DNA of 64,000 nt from an uncultured Dehalococcoidia bacterium (lineage in GTDB: Bacteria > Chloroflexota > Dehalococcoidia > Lucifugimonadales > CATOSD01). The position numbers and the translations under genes are program-made. Position 1 is the stretch's first letter. Each line of letters opens with the position of its first letter. The notes beneath the pieces were generated by a model. That model did no database searches. It saw nothing but the letters and a program-made list of their open reading frames with translations, and was not told where the DNA came from. The stretch spans positions 310,001 to 374,000 of the forward strand of contig CATOSD010000002.1 of NCBI GenBank assembly GCA_951812395.1, read 5' to 3'. Positions 42,390 through 50,997 of this stretch are shown in pieces.

Positions 42390-44210
42390 TTACCTGTCTT
42401 CCGGTATCTCCTCGAACCAGAGGCCGAAGTACACCGGGTTGCCGGAGTAGCTGTAGTTCTGCACGTTCGTGCGAACGCCAACCAGGGTTGCGAAGTTGCC
42501 CCAGGAGAACAGCGGGACGTCTTCCCACCACCACTCTGCGAACTCGTCCGCGATGCGAGACACCTCTGCGGGGTCGGTGGTCCGCTGGCGCTGCTCCATC
42601 AACTCGAGGCGCCTGTCGGCCTTCAGGAAGCCGCTTGCGGGATGCTCCCAGTCGTTCCATGTAGGCGCGAGCAGGTCGGTCTGGTAGAACGGGTTAAACC
42701 CGTTGTACATGATGTTGTGCTGCTTCTCCCAGCGCACCTGCACGTGGATTGGCCAAGTGTTCTCTTCCGCGTTCACCTTCCACAGCCCGCTGTCTTCAAG
42801 CTGCTGGATGACGACCAGAGTCGCCCTTCCGCCGTCGGACTGTTCCGGCGGGTTGTAGATGTACTTGATCTCGACCGGCGTATCGTAGCCGGCCTGTTCT
42901 ATCAGGCCCTTCGCCTTGTCGAGGTCGACCTGGCTGTAGATATCCCAGCCGTTGTCGCGCCACCAGGTAGTCTGGAACTTGTAGAACGGGCTCTGGTTCA
43001 ACTCGAAGTATCCCACGGGCGCCCGGCCCTGGAGAATCTGCTCGGGATTCAGCGTCCACGCCACCGCCTGCCGCATCAGGTTGTTGTCGAACGGCGGGAT
43101 CGTGGCGTTGAACGTGGACTCGTTGCGGCCGGTCATCGCGATGAACGGCTCGACGTCCGGGTCGCTCTCGAGCGTCTCGATCTGGTCGAGGCCCGGGAAG
43201 GAGATGTCGTAGCGGCCGGCGAGCAGGCCCGCGAGCCTGGCGCCGCCGTCGGGCACGATGTTGATGTCGATGCCGTCGAACCAGGGAGTCTTCTTGCCTG
43301 CGTGGAAGCTGAGAGGCTCGTCCCGCTCCGCGTAGTCCTCATGGCGGGCCATCTCGATCTTCACGTCGGCGGCCCACTCTACAAACTTGTACGGACCGGT
43401 GCCGATGATGTCGGCGTCCTCGATGCGAGGCTTCTCCTCGCCCTCCGCGATGTCCTTGTACTTGTACCTTGCGATGACGTCGGCAGGATGAATGACCGCC
43501 TGGCGCGCCTCAGACATGCTGAGCGCGGCAAGCATCGGAGCGAACGGCTCGGTCAGCTTGATCTGTACCGTCTTCGAGTCCGTCGCCTCTATCGAGTCGA
43601 GCAGGTTCAGAATGCGCTTGCCCCACACAGTGTCCCAGTGGAACCAGCGGTCCAGCGACGCGACCACGTCGTCGGCGTCCATTATCTGGCCGTCGTGGAA
43701 GGGCACGTTCTCCCGAATAGTAAACGTCCAGGTCGCGCCGCCGTCTTCCGCGACGAACGACTCGGCCAGCATGGGCTTGGCGTCCAGCGCTGAGTCCAAC
43801 GCGAAAAGCTGCTCCATCATCTGGTTGGCCGGGTGAGTCACGGCGCTGATGGTGTCGGACATGGTGTCCATCGTGAACGGGTTGCCGCCCTGGTTGGCTT
43901 CCAGGGTGCCGCCGTAGCTACCCATGGACATGACGGGGGCCGCAGTGGCCGCGGGGGCCGCGGTTGCCGCCGCCGGCGCCGCCGTTGGCGCCATCGAAGG
44001 GGCCGTTGTTGGCGCGGCCTCCGGCGCTATGACGGTGGTCGGCGTAGGATCGGTAAAGCCGGGGGGCGTCGGAACGGTCCGCACGGCAGTCGGATCCGCC
44101 GGCGCGGTCTCCTCCTCGTCGTCCGAAGCGCTACAGGCGAGCGCCGCAAACAGTGCGAATACGGCCAACACACCCACGAGAATAGTTGCTTTCGGCCATC
44201 TAAGGGTCAT
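42390..44210 (-). CDS. ABC transporter substrate-binding lipoprotein (SBP_bac_5 family)
   Basis: A 606-residue extracellular binding protein. The signal peptide ends in lipobox ALAC (Cys at about residue 26), followed by a low-complexity Ala/Pro/Thr linker, then the family 5 fold (WTFTIRENVPFHDGQIMDADDVVASLDRWFH, then GTGPYKFVEWA). These proteins bind di- or oligopeptides, nickel complexes or other small solutes. AGGAGGAG precedes the ATG, and a near-consensus promoter lies 70 bases upstream. It is first in the operon with amidohydrolase, dppB and dppC. Confidence 0.93.
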   Translation of the reverse strand: MTLRWPKATILVGVLAVFALFAALACSASDDEEETAPADPTAVRTVPTPPGFTDPTPTTVIAPEAAPTTAPSMAPTAAPAAATAAPAATAAPVMSMGSYGGTLEANQGGNPFTMDTMSDTISAVTHPANQMMEQLFALDSALDAKPMLAESFVAEDGGATWTFTIRENVPFHDGQIMDADDVVASLDRWFHWDTVWGKRILNLLDSIEATDSKTVQIKLTEPFAPMLAALSMSEARQAVIHPADVIARYKYKDIAEGEEKPRIEDADIIGTGPYKFVEWAADVKIEMARHEDYAERDEPLSFHAGKKTPWFDGIDINIVPDGGARLAGLLAGRYDISFPGLDQIETLESDPDVEPFIAMTGRNESTFNATIPPFDNNLMRQAVAWTLNPEQILQGRAPVGYFELNQSPFYKFQTTWWRDNGWDIYSQVDLDKAKGLIEQAGYDTPVEIKYIYNPPEQSDGGRATLVVIQQLEDSGLWKVNAEENTWPIHVQVRWEKQHNIMYNGFNPFYQTDLLAPTWNDWEHPASGFLKADRRLELMEQRQRTTDPAEVSRIADEFAEWWWEDVPLFSWGNFATLVGVRTNVQNYSYSGNPVYFGLWFEEIPEDR

Positions 44211-44279
44211 GTTCTCCTCCTATGGATCTTTGACATGATGGTCCGTCGCTGGAGGTCGAACCAGCGAAAACTCCGGCAA

Positions 44280-44308
44280 ATTACACCAAAACGGCTAGAG
44301 AATGTCAA
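44280..44308 (-). promoter_or_regulatory. sigma70-type promoter of the ABC transporter operon
   Basis: On the minus strand, TTGACA (44308-44303) and TGTAAT (44285-44280) with a 17-base spacer. The IS target duplication lies 10 bases upstream of the -35. Confidence 0.75.
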
Positions 44309-44317
44309 TAATCGTCG

Positions 44318-44322
44318 GCAAC
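44318..44322. repeat. target-site duplication of the insertion sequence, left
   Basis: GCAAC, repeated exactly at 46185-46189 on the far side of the element. Confidence 0.85.
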
Positions 44323-46184
44323 CCCAAATCCACCGCCTAGTTGCAAAGGAAGGCCTCGTTGGAGCCGGCTGTAAAGCCGGCTATGATGGTAGTTATCAAC
44401 AACAACCCATCACCAACGAGGTGCGACTATTATGCAGCAAGCAACGCTTCCTTTCCACTACGCAGAGGAGACCGAGTCTACTGGTATGACGGCGTTGTCG
44501 GGGTTGCCGGCATACCTGGACCTGGCGTTTGTTGCCCGACTGGGGCAGTCGGTGCGCCGTCACGTGGGAGTGAGAGAGGGCACACAGGGGTGGACGGACG
44601 CCCAGAATGTGACGGCGCTTGTGATGCTCAACCTGGCCGGTGGTGAGTCGGTGGATGACCTGCGGCTGCTGGAGAAGGACGAGGGGCTGGGCAGGGCGCT
44701 GCTCACCGCGGAGACTCACGGAGTGCGGCGGGCAGAGCGCAGGGCGCAGCTCAGAAGGTGGCGTAAGGAGCGTAGCCGCACTGTGCCGTCGCCCACGGCG
44801 GTGTTCAGGTATCTGGACCGTTTCCACGACGAGGCTGAGGAGGCCAGGAGACGGTCTCGCAAGGCGTTCATACCGGCGGCCAACGACGCGCTGAGAGGGC
44901 TTGGGAAGGTCAACGCGGACCTGGTGAGGTTCGCGGGAGGCCATTCAGGACACACCGAAGCGACATTGGACATGGACGCCACACTGATAGGGACGCACAA
45001 GCGGCAGGCGTGCTTCTGCTACAAAAAGCACAAGGCGTACCAGCCGTTGACCACCTACTGGTATGAGGCGGACCTTGTGGTGCACTCCGAGTTCAGAGAC
45101 GGCAACGTGAACGCGGGCTACGAACAGCTCAGGGTGTTGAAGGAGTCGCTGGAGTGTCTGCCCCCAGGGGTGAGCAAGGTGATGATGAGGTCTGACTCGG
45201 CGGGCTACCAGAAGGAGCTGTTGAAGTACTGCGCCGAGGGGCGGGATGAGCGGTTCGGAGTGATCGAGTTCTGTGTGGGAGTGAACGTGATGGCCGAGTT
45301 CAGGGCGGCGGTGAGTGAGGTAGAGGAGGAAGGATGGCACGACCTGTACAGGACAGAGGGTGAGCAACGAGAGGCCACAAGACAGCAGTACGCCGAGGTG
45401 TGCTACGTGACCAGTTGGACGGGATACAGCAAGAACAGTCCCGACTACAGGTTCATCGCGATAAGGGAGCGTATGCCGAACCCGCCGCTGTTCGACATGG
45501 ATGGGGAGAAGCTGTCGGTTCCCATTATGGAGATGGGGGATGGCAAATTGTACAAAGTGACAGGGATGGTGACGAACCGAGAGCTGCCTGGGGATGAGTT
45601 GGTCCGGTGGTACAGGCAGAGGTGCGGCAAAGGGGAGGAGGTCCATTCGGTGCTGAAGGAGGACCTTGCGGGGGGCAGGCTGCCGTCGGGGAAGTTCGGG
45701 TCGAACGCGGCGTGGTGGGCGATAGTGGTGTTGGCGTTCAATCTGAACTCAGCGATGAAGCGGCTGGTGTTGGGGGAAGAGTGGGTGAGCAAGCGTCTGA
45801 AAGCGGTGCGCTTCGGCGTAATCTGCGTTGCGGGGCGAGTGGTCAGACACGCAAGGAGGCTCACCATCCGTCTCGCGAGAGGGCACCCCACCCATGACCT
45901 GCTCGTGAGTGCGCAACGCAGGATACAGGCCCTGGCAAACACGCCGCTCCGGGCCTGATTCTCCTCAGGAATCCACCCACACTCGAGGCGACTGACCCGA
46001 AGTCGTCGGCTTCGCCGTGTCCGAAACTCGCCCAAAACCCTCCAACTACCCTCTCAGGAACCGCCTCACGCCCCCAGACCGTCGCATCGACCTTCCCCAC
46101 GCCAACTGACCGGCCCCAAAACGCACATTCACCCTCGCCAACCCACCACACCCCCCCCCGCCGCGGTTAGGCGGTGGATTTGGG
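44323..46184 (+). mobile_element. complete IS1380-like insertion sequence (about 1.86 kb)
   Basis: A 1862-bp element bounded by perfect 17-bp inverted repeats (CCCAAATCCACCGCCTA at 44323-44339 and its complement at 46168-46184), flanked by a perfect 5-bp duplication GCAAC. It has one transposase gene. The left 90 bases hold a tandem AGCCGGCTgtaaAGCCGGCT and an inverted pair CCTCGTTGG/CCAACGAGG. About 210 bases of noncoding DNA follow the transposase. The intact ends and gene suggest a recent insertion. Confidence 0.9.
44432..45958 (+). CDS. IS1380 family transposase
   Basis: A 508-residue DDE transposase. The catalytic residues are likely D in LDMDATLIG (about residue 176), D in MMRSDSAGYQ (about 251) and E in KGEEVHSVLKEDLAGGRLPSG, the IS1380-type YREK-like region. 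CFCYKKHKAYQPL after the first D is also typical of the family. It is intact, with an ATG after GAGGTG. It moves only its own element. Confidence 0.9.
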   Translation: MQQATLPFHYAEETESTGMTALSGLPAYLDLAFVARLGQSVRRHVGVREGTQGWTDAQNVTALVMLNLAGGESVDDLRLLEKDEGLGRALLTAETHGVRRAERRAQLRRWRKERSRTVPSPTAVFRYLDRFHDEAEEARRRSRKAFIPAANDALRGLGKVNADLVRFAGGHSGHTEATLDMDATLIGTHKRQACFCYKKHKAYQPLTTYWYEADLVVHSEFRDGNVNAGYEQLRVLKESLECLPPGVSKVMMRSDSAGYQKELLKYCAEGRDERFGVIEFCVGVNVMAEFRAAVSEVEEEGWHDLYRTEGEQREATRQQYAEVCYVTSWTGYSKNSPDYRFIAIRERMPNPPLFDMDGEKLSVPIMEMGDGKLYKVTGMVTNRELPGDELVRWYRQRCGKGEEVHSVLKEDLAGGRLPSGKFGSNAAWWAIVVLAFNLNSAMKRLVLGEEWVSKRLKAVRFGVICVAGRVVRHARRLTIRLARGHPTHDLLVSAQRRIQALANTPLRA

Positions 46185-46189
46185 GCAAC
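46185..46189. repeat. target-site duplication of the insertion sequence, right
   Basis: GCAAC, identical to 44318-44322. Confidence 0.85.
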
Positions 46190-46537
46190 TCCCAGGCGCG
46201 CCAACACCGCCATTACCGCGAACAGCGAGGCTGTTTCAGGTTACCAGGTGGCCCCAGCACCGTTGTTCCCACGAATGGGGGAAGGCGAAATCTGTTGCAT
46301 TCTGTTTCATTCTGTTGCGTTCGTAGCTGGGAGTGCCGCCGGTCCTGCTCAATTCTGTAATGCCGGCGTGTGCAATTCGGGGCATAAGTGTCGCGCCGCG
46401 TGGCAGAAGAGGACAGAGGCCGGCAGTCTCTCTTCGCTGCCACAGGGCGCCCACAAGGGACGCAGAGCGCCCACAAGGGATGCCCCAACGGTGCTTCCCC
46501 GTTGGGGGTAGGGTTTCCGGGCCGCGTCGGTCGCGCG

Positions 46538-46556
46538 GGCGGGTTTGCAACCCGCC
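46538..46556 (+). repeat. short hairpin repeat D
   Basis: GGCGGGTT tgc AACCCGCC, an eight-base stem inside long repeat copy 2. Confidence 0.6.
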
Positions 46557-46568
46557 TCTACCGAGTCG

Positions 46569-46597
46569 AGGATAGCACGGATGTACGGGCGTTTCAA
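46569..46597 (-). promoter_or_regulatory. promoter-like block inside long repeat copy 2
   Basis: On the minus strand TTGAAA and TATCCT with a 17-base spacer and GTGC before the -10, matching the block in the other copies. Confidence 0.5.
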
Positions 46598-46921
46598 GAC
46601 CGGTGGCGAATTTGCCAGAGCGGGGCGGATTGGTGGGGAGAAATGACGCAGGCGTGGGGACGTGGTTGGCCGTGCGTGGGGTTCGGATGGGGCAGGGCCG
46701 GGGAACGGGTGGCGCGGGAAAGTGACGGCTTTTTCGGGGGTGCCGGGGGCGAATGGGGCCGGGTGTGGGCAAAGGAGTGCGGTCGGCGTGTGCGTTGGGG
46801 CGTACGGAGGACATTGGCTGAGCAGCACGGGGAACACCCTCGTTCTTGACACCAAAACTTGCCACATTTAGACTACGCCGAAATCCCAGCAACCCTCATA
46901 CCGCCTCGCCGAGGTGACACA

Positions 46922-48030
46922 GTGGCAAGCCAGAACGACAGGCCCGATCCCAAGTTTTCCTGGTTCATTCCCATCGACGGAGATGGAGAGCACATCGGCA
47001 CCCTTCAGGCCGAGCGCCCGCCCACGTTCGACTACCTGAGGGAAGTGGTGCAGACTGCCGAGGACGAGGGGCCTATACTCCCTGCTCATCCCCACACGCT
47101 TCGGCCAACGGCTTGTTCGACGAGGGCGAGCCGCTGGCCGAGACGTGGACCATGGCGACCGCGCTGGCCGCCGTGACCAGCCGCATACGCATACTCGTCG
47201 CCCTGCGCCCCGGCTTCATCTCGCCCGGTCTGTTCGCGCAGATGGCCGCCACGCTCGATCAGATTAGCGGCGGGCGAATCGACATCAACATCGTCCCGGG
47301 TGGCATACAGGGCGACTTCGAGCGATTCGGCGAAACCAGCGACCACGCCAGCCGCTACGCCAGGGCGGAAGAGTTCATAGCCGCCTGCCGCGCCATGTGG
47401 ACGTCCGACGGCCCAACCATGTTCGAGGGCGATCACGTCAACCTCAACGGCGCCTTCTGCTCGCCGGGCCCTGTGGGCGACGGCCCCAAGTTCTACCTCG
47501 GCGGCGCCTCCGACGCGGCGCTTCAGCTCGCCGGCCGCCAGTCCGACGTCTACCTCGCCTGGATTCTGCCGCGAGACGTGCTCGGCCCGTTCTTCGACCG
47601 GGCCCGCGTCAAGTTCGACGAGGCGGGCAGGCCCGCCTCGTTCGGCCTGCGCACCCACCTGATTGTGCGAAACACCGAATCGCAGGCGTGGGACGCCGCG
47701 GGCGATCTACTCTCCCAGGCGGCCAACGCCGTGAGGGAGCAGCGCCAGGCCCAATTCGCCGGCACCGCCATGGTGGGCCAGCGGGCCCAGGCCCAGGTGG
47801 TGGCCGACCACCGCGTCGGCGACCGGCTCTGGAACGGCATATCCACGGTGAGGGTCAACTGCGGCACCGCCATCGTCGGCGACGCCAAGCAGGTCGCCAA
47901 CGAGCTGCTCGAATACTGGCGGCTCGGCATCGACGAGTTCATCCTCTCCGGCTTCCCCCACGTAGAGGAGTGCCGCCGTGTCGCCGCCGAAGTCATCCCA
48001 CTCGCGAATGAGTTGATCGCTGCCGAATAG
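46922..48030 (+). pseudogene. luciferase-like flavin monooxygenase with two frameshifts
   Basis: The reading frame starts at GTG 46922 (GAGGTGAC before it) with KFSWFIPIDGDGEHIG, typical of LLM-class flavin-dependent alkanesulfonate monooxygenase-like enzymes. It leaves frame at GGGG 47068-47071. A second shift at GG 47103-47104 restores the main frame, which runs from 47113 through NGLFDEGEPLAETWTMATALAA and SGGRIDINIVPGG to the end. Removing one G at each site gives an uninterrupted LLM protein of about 369 residues reading EDEGLYSLLIPTRFANGLFD. It is either a young pseudogene or two base-call errors. Confidence 0.75.
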
Positions 48031-48070
48031 AGGCGTACCACCGTCCCATCCCCCTCGACGCGCCGCCAAG

Positions 48071-48107
48071 TCCCTTCCCCCTCGCAGGGGGAAGGTTAGG
48101 ATGGGGG
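48071..48107 (+). repeat. REP-like hairpin repeat A
   Basis: Exact-consensus copy (CCTTCCCCCT cgc AGGGGGAAGG, tail TTAGGATGGGGG) between convergent genes. Confidence 0.9.
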
Positions 48108-48149
48108 TGAAGGCATGGCACTCCACCTTGGCCATTCCCTGCTCCACCC

Positions 48150-49421
48150 CTACCCCTCGATCACGTAAGGAATCGTCTGCGGACCCTGAGGCAGCACACA
48201 CACCTCGGCCCCCCTTCCGTAGCCCTCCAGCAGCGCCGCTACGGTGTCTCCCACGCTGTCGATCGGGCTCATGTGCGCCGCGCGCACTTCGTCGGGCGTC
48301 ACGCCGTCCGCCTTCACGTACACATCCGCTCTCTGCTGTATCTGGGCCTGTATCTGCACCTGCCACTGGTCGTGCCGCTCAATCTCTCCTGATCGTATTG
48401 CGGCGAGCAGTTCGGCCGGGCCGGCCCCCTGCTTGAGGATGTCTCGGTACGCTCCGTGGTCAGGCACGCCGTCCGCGCACTCGGCGGCGCACACGATGGC
48501 CCCGCCATCCCGTACCACCTGCGCAGCCGCCGAAATGCCCTTCACAGCTTGGTACAGGTTCTGGTCCAGCGGGTACCCGCTGTTCGTCGCCACCACCACG
48601 TCGTAGCGGCGGCCGACCGCCCGCATCGCCCGGCGGCGCGCGTCGTCGCAAGCGGCGGCGTGGACGGCGAACAGCTCGCCCGCGTAGGCGCTCGTGATGG
48701 CGTGTTCCCGGTTGATAGTGACGTCGACGCTGAAGCCCACGCCCGTGAGCCGCGCGATCTCCCGTATGGCGTCGTGAATCGGGTTGCCCTCGGTTACGCC
48801 CCACGTGGAGCGTGGGGCCCCTATCATCCCGGCGTCGTGCAATCGCATGGTGGTGTCGAAACCGGCCAGCCCCGGCGCAACCATCTTGGGGCCGCCGCTG
48901 AAACCGGCGAAGAAGTGAGGCTCCACGAACCCGGTCGTGATTCGAAGGTCGCTCTCCACCCAGTGGCGGTTGAGCCAGATGGGTATTCCACCGCCAGTCT
49001 CTCCAACGTGCACGAGATTCCCCTGGTCGAAGGCGTCGTGATTGATCACCGGATGCTTCGACACCACCTCTATCCCCAGCATGGCCTCGAGCTCGTCGGG
49101 AGTGTTCGTCCGGTGCGTACCGGTTGCCACCAGAATCTTCACGCGGTCCGCCGGCAGGTGTGACAGGTCGCGCAGCAGCACCGGCAGCACGGTGGCGCTG
49201 GGCATGGGCCGCGTGATGTCGCAGACGGCGATGACCACGCTGCCAGCGGAGCGGGCGAGCCGGCTCAGCGGCGGCGAGCCGATCGGGTTGCGTATAGCGG
49301 CGAGCAGAGCCCCCGTGGGGTCGGGCAATCCGGGCGCGTAGCGAGGCTCTATGACGGTGGTCCGGTCGTCGGGCAGTTCCACCGGCAGGACTCCCCGTCC
49401 GTAGGCCAGCTCAACGCGCAC
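48150..49421 (-). CDS. larA: LarA-type nickel-pincer racemase/epimerase (DUF2088)
   Basis: A 423-residue member of the lactate racemase LarA superfamily, which uses a nickel-pincer nucleotide to racemise or epimerise 2-hydroxy acids. VCDITRPMPS and VATGTHRTN are the N-terminal cofactor-binding motifs. HFFAGFSGGPKMVAPGL carries the Lys expected to hold the cofactor, and NHDAFDQGN and RDGG belong to the same fold. The substrate may differ from lactate: LarA homologues include malate and other 2-hydroxyacid racemases. It forms an operon with the peptidase upstream (gap of six bases). Confidence 0.85.
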   Translation of the reverse strand: MRVELAYGRGVLPVELPDDRTTVIEPRYAPGLPDPTGALLAAIRNPIGSPPLSRLARSAGSVVIAVCDITRPMPSATVLPVLLRDLSHLPADRVKILVATGTHRTNTPDELEAMLGIEVVSKHPVINHDAFDQGNLVHVGETGGGIPIWLNRHWVESDLRITTGFVEPHFFAGFSGGPKMVAPGLAGFDTTMRLHDAGMIGAPRSTWGVTEGNPIHDAIREIARLTGVGFSVDVTINREHAITSAYAGELFAVHAAACDDARRRAMRAVGRRYDVVVATNSGYPLDQNLYQAVKGISAAAQVVRDGGAIVCAAECADGVPDHGAYRDILKQGAGPAELLAAIRSGEIERHDQWQVQIQAQIQQRADVYVKADGVTPDEVRAAHMSPIDSVGDTVAALLEGYGRGAEVCVLPQGPQTIPYVIEG

Positions 49422-49427
49422 TGCCGG

Positions 49428-50513
49428 CTACTCCCTGCGCAACAGCTCTTCGCACAGGTGGGCGGCGTCGACCAGGTCGGGAATAGTCACGTACTCGCGA
49501 ACGGTGTGCATGCCGTGGTCGGCCATGCCCACCACCACGGAGCTGATGCCGTGCCCGCGGAACACGTTGCCATCGGTGCCCCCGCCGGAGGGCCGCAGCG
49601 TCGGCTCCAAGCCCAGGCCCCGCAGCACGCCCATCACGTGCACTGTGGCGGGGTCGTCCTCCGTCAGGGTGTATGTCTCGAACTCGGTGTGAATGTGGGC
49701 GTCGATCCGGGCCTCTGGGTACAGCTCCCGCACCTGACGCAGCGCGTCCTCCAACTGCACCTCGATTGCGTCCAGCGCCTCCAGGTTCCGGCTTCTGAAC
49801 TCGCCGCTCACCTTCGCGTTCTCCGCCACCGCGTTGCGCACCGTGCCGCCCTCTATGGTACCTATGTTGAACGTTGTCTCGTCATCCAGCCGGCCTTGCG
49901 GTAGCCGCGTGATCAGCTCGGCCGCCATCCGGATGGCCGACAGCCCCTTTTCCGGCTCCACGCCCGCATGCGCGGCGCGCCCCGTAATCTCGAAGTCGAA
50001 ACCTATGTACGTGGGGCTAGACGAGGTAATCTGGCTGGGAGGGCCTTCTCCGTCGAACACCACCGCCCACTCGGCGTCTATCATCGAAAAGTCCAGGTTG
50101 CGGGCGCCCACTACCCCGATCTCCTCCTCGCGTGTAAAGGCGACCTGGTAGGGTAGGTGGGGGACGTCGTCCTCCTTGATGGACTGGATGGCCTCGAGAA
50201 TTGCGGCCACGCCCGCCTTGCAGTCGCCCCCGAGGATAGTCGTCCCGTTCGTTCGTATCCGGTCGCCCTCCACGATAGGCTCGATGCCGCGTCCCGGCTC
50301 CACGGTGTCCATGTGCGCCGAAAGCAGCACGAATTCGCCCTCTCCCTCGCCGTTTGTGCCGATGACGTTGCCGTAGGCGTCCCGAGCCACGCTAAGGCCC
50401 AGCTCCTCCAACGCCGCGACCAGGTGTCGGGCTACTTCCTCTTCCTCACCGGAGGGGCTGTCGATCTTCGCCAGTTCCACGAACGTGGCCACCAGCCGGT
50501 CTCTGTCGATCAT
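49428..50513 (-). CDS. M20-family peptidase (PepT-like)
   Basis: A 361-residue zinc exopeptidase of the M20 tripeptidase type. SAHMDTVEPG gives the first His/Asp, GGDCKAGVA the bridging Asp, TREEEIGVVGA the catalytic Glu pair, and MADHGMHTVREYVTI near the end the last His. The dimerisation insert (GFDFEITGRAAHAGVEPEKG) is as expected. It should trim short peptides in the cytoplasm. Its TGA is six bases before larA, so they are co-transcribed, with no obvious functional link. Confidence 0.9.
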   Translation of the reverse strand: MIDRDRLVATFVELAKIDSPSGEEEEVARHLVAALEELGLSVARDAYGNVIGTNGEGEGEFVLLSAHMDTVEPGRGIEPIVEGDRIRTNGTTILGGDCKAGVAAILEAIQSIKEDDVPHLPYQVAFTREEEIGVVGARNLDFSMIDAEWAVVFDGEGPPSQITSSSPTYIGFDFEITGRAAHAGVEPEKGLSAIRMAAELITRLPQGRLDDETTFNIGTIEGGTVRNAVAENAKVSGEFRSRNLEALDAIEVQLEDALRQVRELYPEARIDAHIHTEFETYTLTEDDPATVHVMGVLRGLGLEPTLRPSGGGTDGNVFRGHGISSVVVGMADHGMHTVREYVTIPDLVDAAHLCEELLRRE

Positions 50514-50546
50514 TGCGATAATTCCTCGTCGGCTGTGCCGTGCTTG

Positions 50547-50753
50547 CTAAAGGCTCTCTTGTCCCGCCGTCTGGAAAGTAAAGTCCTCGATGTTCACGCT
50601 GGCCCTGGCGTGTTCGATGGTCATGCTGACCAGGCCGCCGTCCTCGTCAAGTTCGACCAGGACATTTTCGTTGATGTCCGTGGTCTCGGCGATGTCTCTA
50701 TCGGCGAAATCTATCAGTAGCGTATCGGTGTCGGGAAAATACTTCACCCGCAT
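50547..50753 (-). CDS. DUF2283 family small protein
   Basis: A 68-residue protein with the DUF2283 hallmark MRVKYFPDTDTLLIDFAD, then ENVLVELDEDGGLVSMTIEHA. These proteins often sit next to a DUF4258-like toxin-type partner, as here. The role is thought to be antitoxin-like, but is not proven. ATG is two bases after the stop of the frameshifted upstream gene. Confidence 0.85.
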   Translation of the reverse strand: MRVKYFPDTDTLLIDFADRDIAETTDINENVLVELDEDGGLVSMTIEHARASVNIEDFTFQTAGQESL

Positions 50754-50755
50754 CG

Positions 50756-50997
50756 CTACTCCTCTCTGAAAGAGCGGTCGAAGAAAGCGTTGTGAACAGT
50801 CTCACCGTCCTCAAGCAATACGACGCGCAAGTATCTGTTGTCAGCTTCTCTTATATTGGTGCCCAGCGTCTTATGCGCCCGTCCGCCTGGATAGTCTCCC
50901 GTATCGGACGCTCGATCACGTGCTGAATCCACTCAAGCTGAATTCCGCTTCTATCACTTCTTTGTCTAGTGTAAAGAAAATAGCTCGTGAACTTCAT
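50756..50997 (-). pseudogene. DUF4258-like partner of DUF2283, frameshifted
   Basis: From ATG 50997 the frame reads MKFTSYFLYTRQRSDRSGIQ then EWIQHVIERPIRETIQADGRI, which ends at TAA 50853-50851 after RRWAPI. The frame shifted by one base continues READNRYLRVVLLEDGETVHNAFFDR to TAG 50758-50756. Joined together these make an 80-residue protein of the kind that accompanies DUF2283. One base seems lost between about 50851 and 50862. Small toxin-like or decayed; sequencing error possible. Confidence 0.65.

Larger units (their letters stand above)
46190..46870 (-). repeat. long C-rich repeat element, copy 2
   Basis: Reverse-strand copy of the element at 57070-57746. Shared blocks read on the minus strand include CCACGCGGCGCGACAC (46388-46403), CCAACCACGTCCCCACG (46653-46669) and CCGAAAAAgCCGTCACT. 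The end near 46228-46239 (AGGCTGTTTCAG) resembles the terminal repeat of copy 3. Inside is a tandem GCGCCCACAAGGGAnGC (about 46446-46481). It lies directly beyond the IS, upstream of the ABC operon in the same sense. The start (near 46870) is approximate. No gene is supported here. Confidence 0.65.

Noticed and set aside
41334..43793. 819-codon open frame opposite the amidohydrolase and substrate-binding genes
   Set aside because: It runs across two well-supported minus-strand genes and their spacer. It has no recognisable domain.
46859..47176. A separate 105-residue protein at the start of the LLM gene
   Set aside because: Its first part is the N-terminus of the LLM protein; after the G insertion it runs in the wrong frame. 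It is a fragment of one gene.
48150..49421. The LarA homologue as definite lactate racemase
   Set aside because: Family motifs fit LarA, but homologues act on other 2-hydroxy acids, and larB/larE are not nearby.
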